This document shows, one piece after another, positions 21,431-22,534 of a stretch of DNA of 22,534 nt. Positions within the stretch are counted from its first letter, which is position 1, and the number at the start of each line of letters is the position of its first letter. The stretch spans positions 1 through 22,534 of the forward strand of contig JAZSBO010000015.1 of the NCBI GenBank assembly GCA_045602425.1, written 5' to 3'. Origin of the DNA: RGIG9608 sp045602425 (GTDB lineage Bacteria > Bacteroidota > Bacteroidia > Bacteroidales > Paludibacteraceae). The translations under genes and the position numbers were made by a program. The notes beneath the pieces were generated by a model. It made no database searches and was not told where the DNA came from. It saw nothing but the letters and a program-made list of their open reading frames with translations.

Positions 21431-22534
21431 ATGAATGGTAAATTTTTTGGTTTTGTCTTTATTTTATTGTTTTTGTTGGGTTGTAAAGTTTATAAACCTT
21501 CTATGTCAGAAGCAACAAATGATCCTATAAATCAAAAGTTGCCAAAAATGGATATTATATTTCAAAATAAAAAAACAAATGATGATTACTCTTTGGTTAA
21601 TAATATTGTTCGTAATGAAATAAATCATAATATAATTGATTTTTCGGCACAAAAAAGAGGAATAATTGAAGTTGATTGTAAGATTGAACATTCTTCTAAT
21701 ATTATTTTTGGATCGCTTTTTATTTCAGTTATAACTGGTGGGGTATTAAATCTTTTGGGTTTCCCTTCTGAGTGTTACGATCATAAAGTAATCTTATCAT
21801 TTAAGGTTTTAGATGTAGATAATAATATTTTAGATACTTATGAATATTCTACAAAAAGACGTTCTTATTATGCTCTTTATTATGGAAAAACTTCAGAGGT
21901 TTGTTTAGTAGAGGCGACAAAGTATATTATGAAAAAATTTAGAGATTATATTGAACAAAATTCTACTTATTTAGTTGATAAATTAAAAGAGAGTAACTCC
22001 ATTTTTTATGCAAATGACTTATCATCAATGCCTGTAAAGAATATTGTTAAGTCTGATGTGGATCAAAACATTCCTCAAAGTAACAAAAAATCTGAAGACA
22101 CATACGCTTTGATTATCGCAAATGAGGAGTATCAATTTGTGGATGATGTGAATTTTGCAGCACACGATGGTGAAATATTCAAAGAGTATTGTATCAAGAC
22201 TTTAGGTATTCCTGAGCGTCAGATTCGTTATTGCGCCAATGCTTCATATGGTGTAATTTCAGGCGGCGTAGATTGGCTGAAATATGCACTCAACAACTTT
22301 GAGGGTTGCAAAGCCATTGTATATTACTGCGGTCATGGTATTCCTGATGAGAAAACTGGTGATGCTTATATTGTTCCTGTGGACGGCAAAGGTACAAACA
22401 CCACTACTTGTTATAGTTTGAATACACTTTATACCACTTTGGCAAATACAAAAGCATCAAACATCACTTACTTTATGGATGCTTGTTTCACTGGCGCAAA
22501 CAAAGAAGGTAGCATGCTTGTGGCTGCTCGCGGT
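21431..22534 (+). CDS. Lipoprotein with C-terminal caspase-like (C14) peptidase domain, cut by window end
   Basis: The frame is open from ATG 21431 to the last base (368 residues seen, no stop). The N-terminus is a lipoprotein signal with lipobox LFLLGC (C18). Residues 19-220 form an unrecognised domain, including a hydrophobic stretch IIFGSLFISVITGGVLNLLG (about 95-114) and the segment ILSFKVLDVDNNILDTYEYS. From about residue 224 a caspase/C14 fold follows: YALIIANEEY, then ALNNFEGCKAIVYYCGHG with catalytic H302, and FMDACFTGAN with catalytic C352. Both catalytic residues are present, so an active cysteine peptidase of clan CD, anchored in the envelope, is expected. The substrate is unknown. 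It starts 5 bases after the DUF4384 gene. Base composition shifts from very AT-rich in the N-terminal part to much richer in GC in the peptidase part. Confidence 0.85.
   Translation, partial: MNGKFFGFVFILLFLLGCKVYKPSMSEATNDPINQKLPKMDIIFQNKKTNDDYSLVNNIVRNEINHNIIDFSAQKRGIIEVDCKIEHSSNIIFGSLFISVITGGVLNLLGFPSECYDHKVILSFKVLDVDNNILDTYEYSTKRRSYYALYYGKTSEVCLVEATKYIMKKFRDYIEQNSTYLVDKLKESNSIFYANDLSSMPVKNIVKSDVDQNIPQSNKKSEDTYALIIANEEYQFVDDVNFAAHDGEIFKEYCIKTLGIPERQIRYCANASYGVISGGVDWLKYALNNFEGCKAIVYYCGHGIPDEKTGDAYIVPVDGKGTNTTTCYSLNTLYTTLANTKASNITYFMDACFTGANKEGSMLVAARG

Overview
The window is a chromosomal segment of a low-GC member of the phylum Bacteroidota, most likely order Bacteroidales. Three things point there. 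The complete type IX secretion core porP-porK-porL-porM-porN is present in the order known from Porphyromonas gingivalis. Promoters read TAnnTTTG(C), the Bacteroidota -7 element, for example at 1381-1388(-), 4174-4181(-), 9281-9288, 17088-17095 and 19418-19425. Shine-Dalgarno sequences are mostly absent and starts are preceded by A-rich sequence. No tRNA, rRNA, CRISPR array or transposase gene was seen.

Layout. Positions 1-4200 are read leftward: a putative LptF/LptG-type LPS-transport permease overlaps ribBA (riboflavin biosynthesis), followed by a terminator, a structured RNA element (copy A) and a gene for an exported protein with tandem zinc ribbons. Positions 4300-9231 are read rightward and tightly packed: an exported C69-family peptidase, clpP, clpX, a SAM-dependent methyltransferase overlapping the clpX stop, and a PduO-type cobalamin adenosyltransferase. 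A DUF2795 gene with its own promoter comes next. Positions 9604-15391 hold the type IX secretion operon, closed by a strong bidirectional terminator. comM (yifB) faces it on the minus strand, and recQ diverges from comM. After the recQ terminator comes copy B of the structured RNA, then a 76-residue helix-turn-helix gene whose stop codon lies inside a palindromic terminator. The right end holds an LPP20-like exported protein, an exported DUF4384 protein and a lipoprotein with a caspase-like (C14) domain that runs off the window.

Most of the window is ordinary core metabolism, proteolysis and secretion. The most interesting signal is in the two intergenic gaps around 1150-1390(-) and 19418-19640(+). 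Each has a consensus promoter just after the previous gene's terminator, then a short hairpin plus U-tract at the predicted transcript start, then a roughly 115-nt long hairpin. The two long hairpins differ in sequence but keep the same helices by compensatory changes (three clear helices, with a fourth kept by a G-U pair) and share unpaired motifs. This is direct evidence for a conserved structured RNA present twice. A 6S-like RNA or a cis-acting leader are the first possibilities; neither is proven.

Two other points deserve a check. The comM reading frame runs through the porN/comM terminator, and a one-base change would restore the usual protein end. The LPP20/DUF4384/caspase trio looks like a linked cell-envelope gene set of unknown function, and its caspase gene is strikingly mosaic in base composition.
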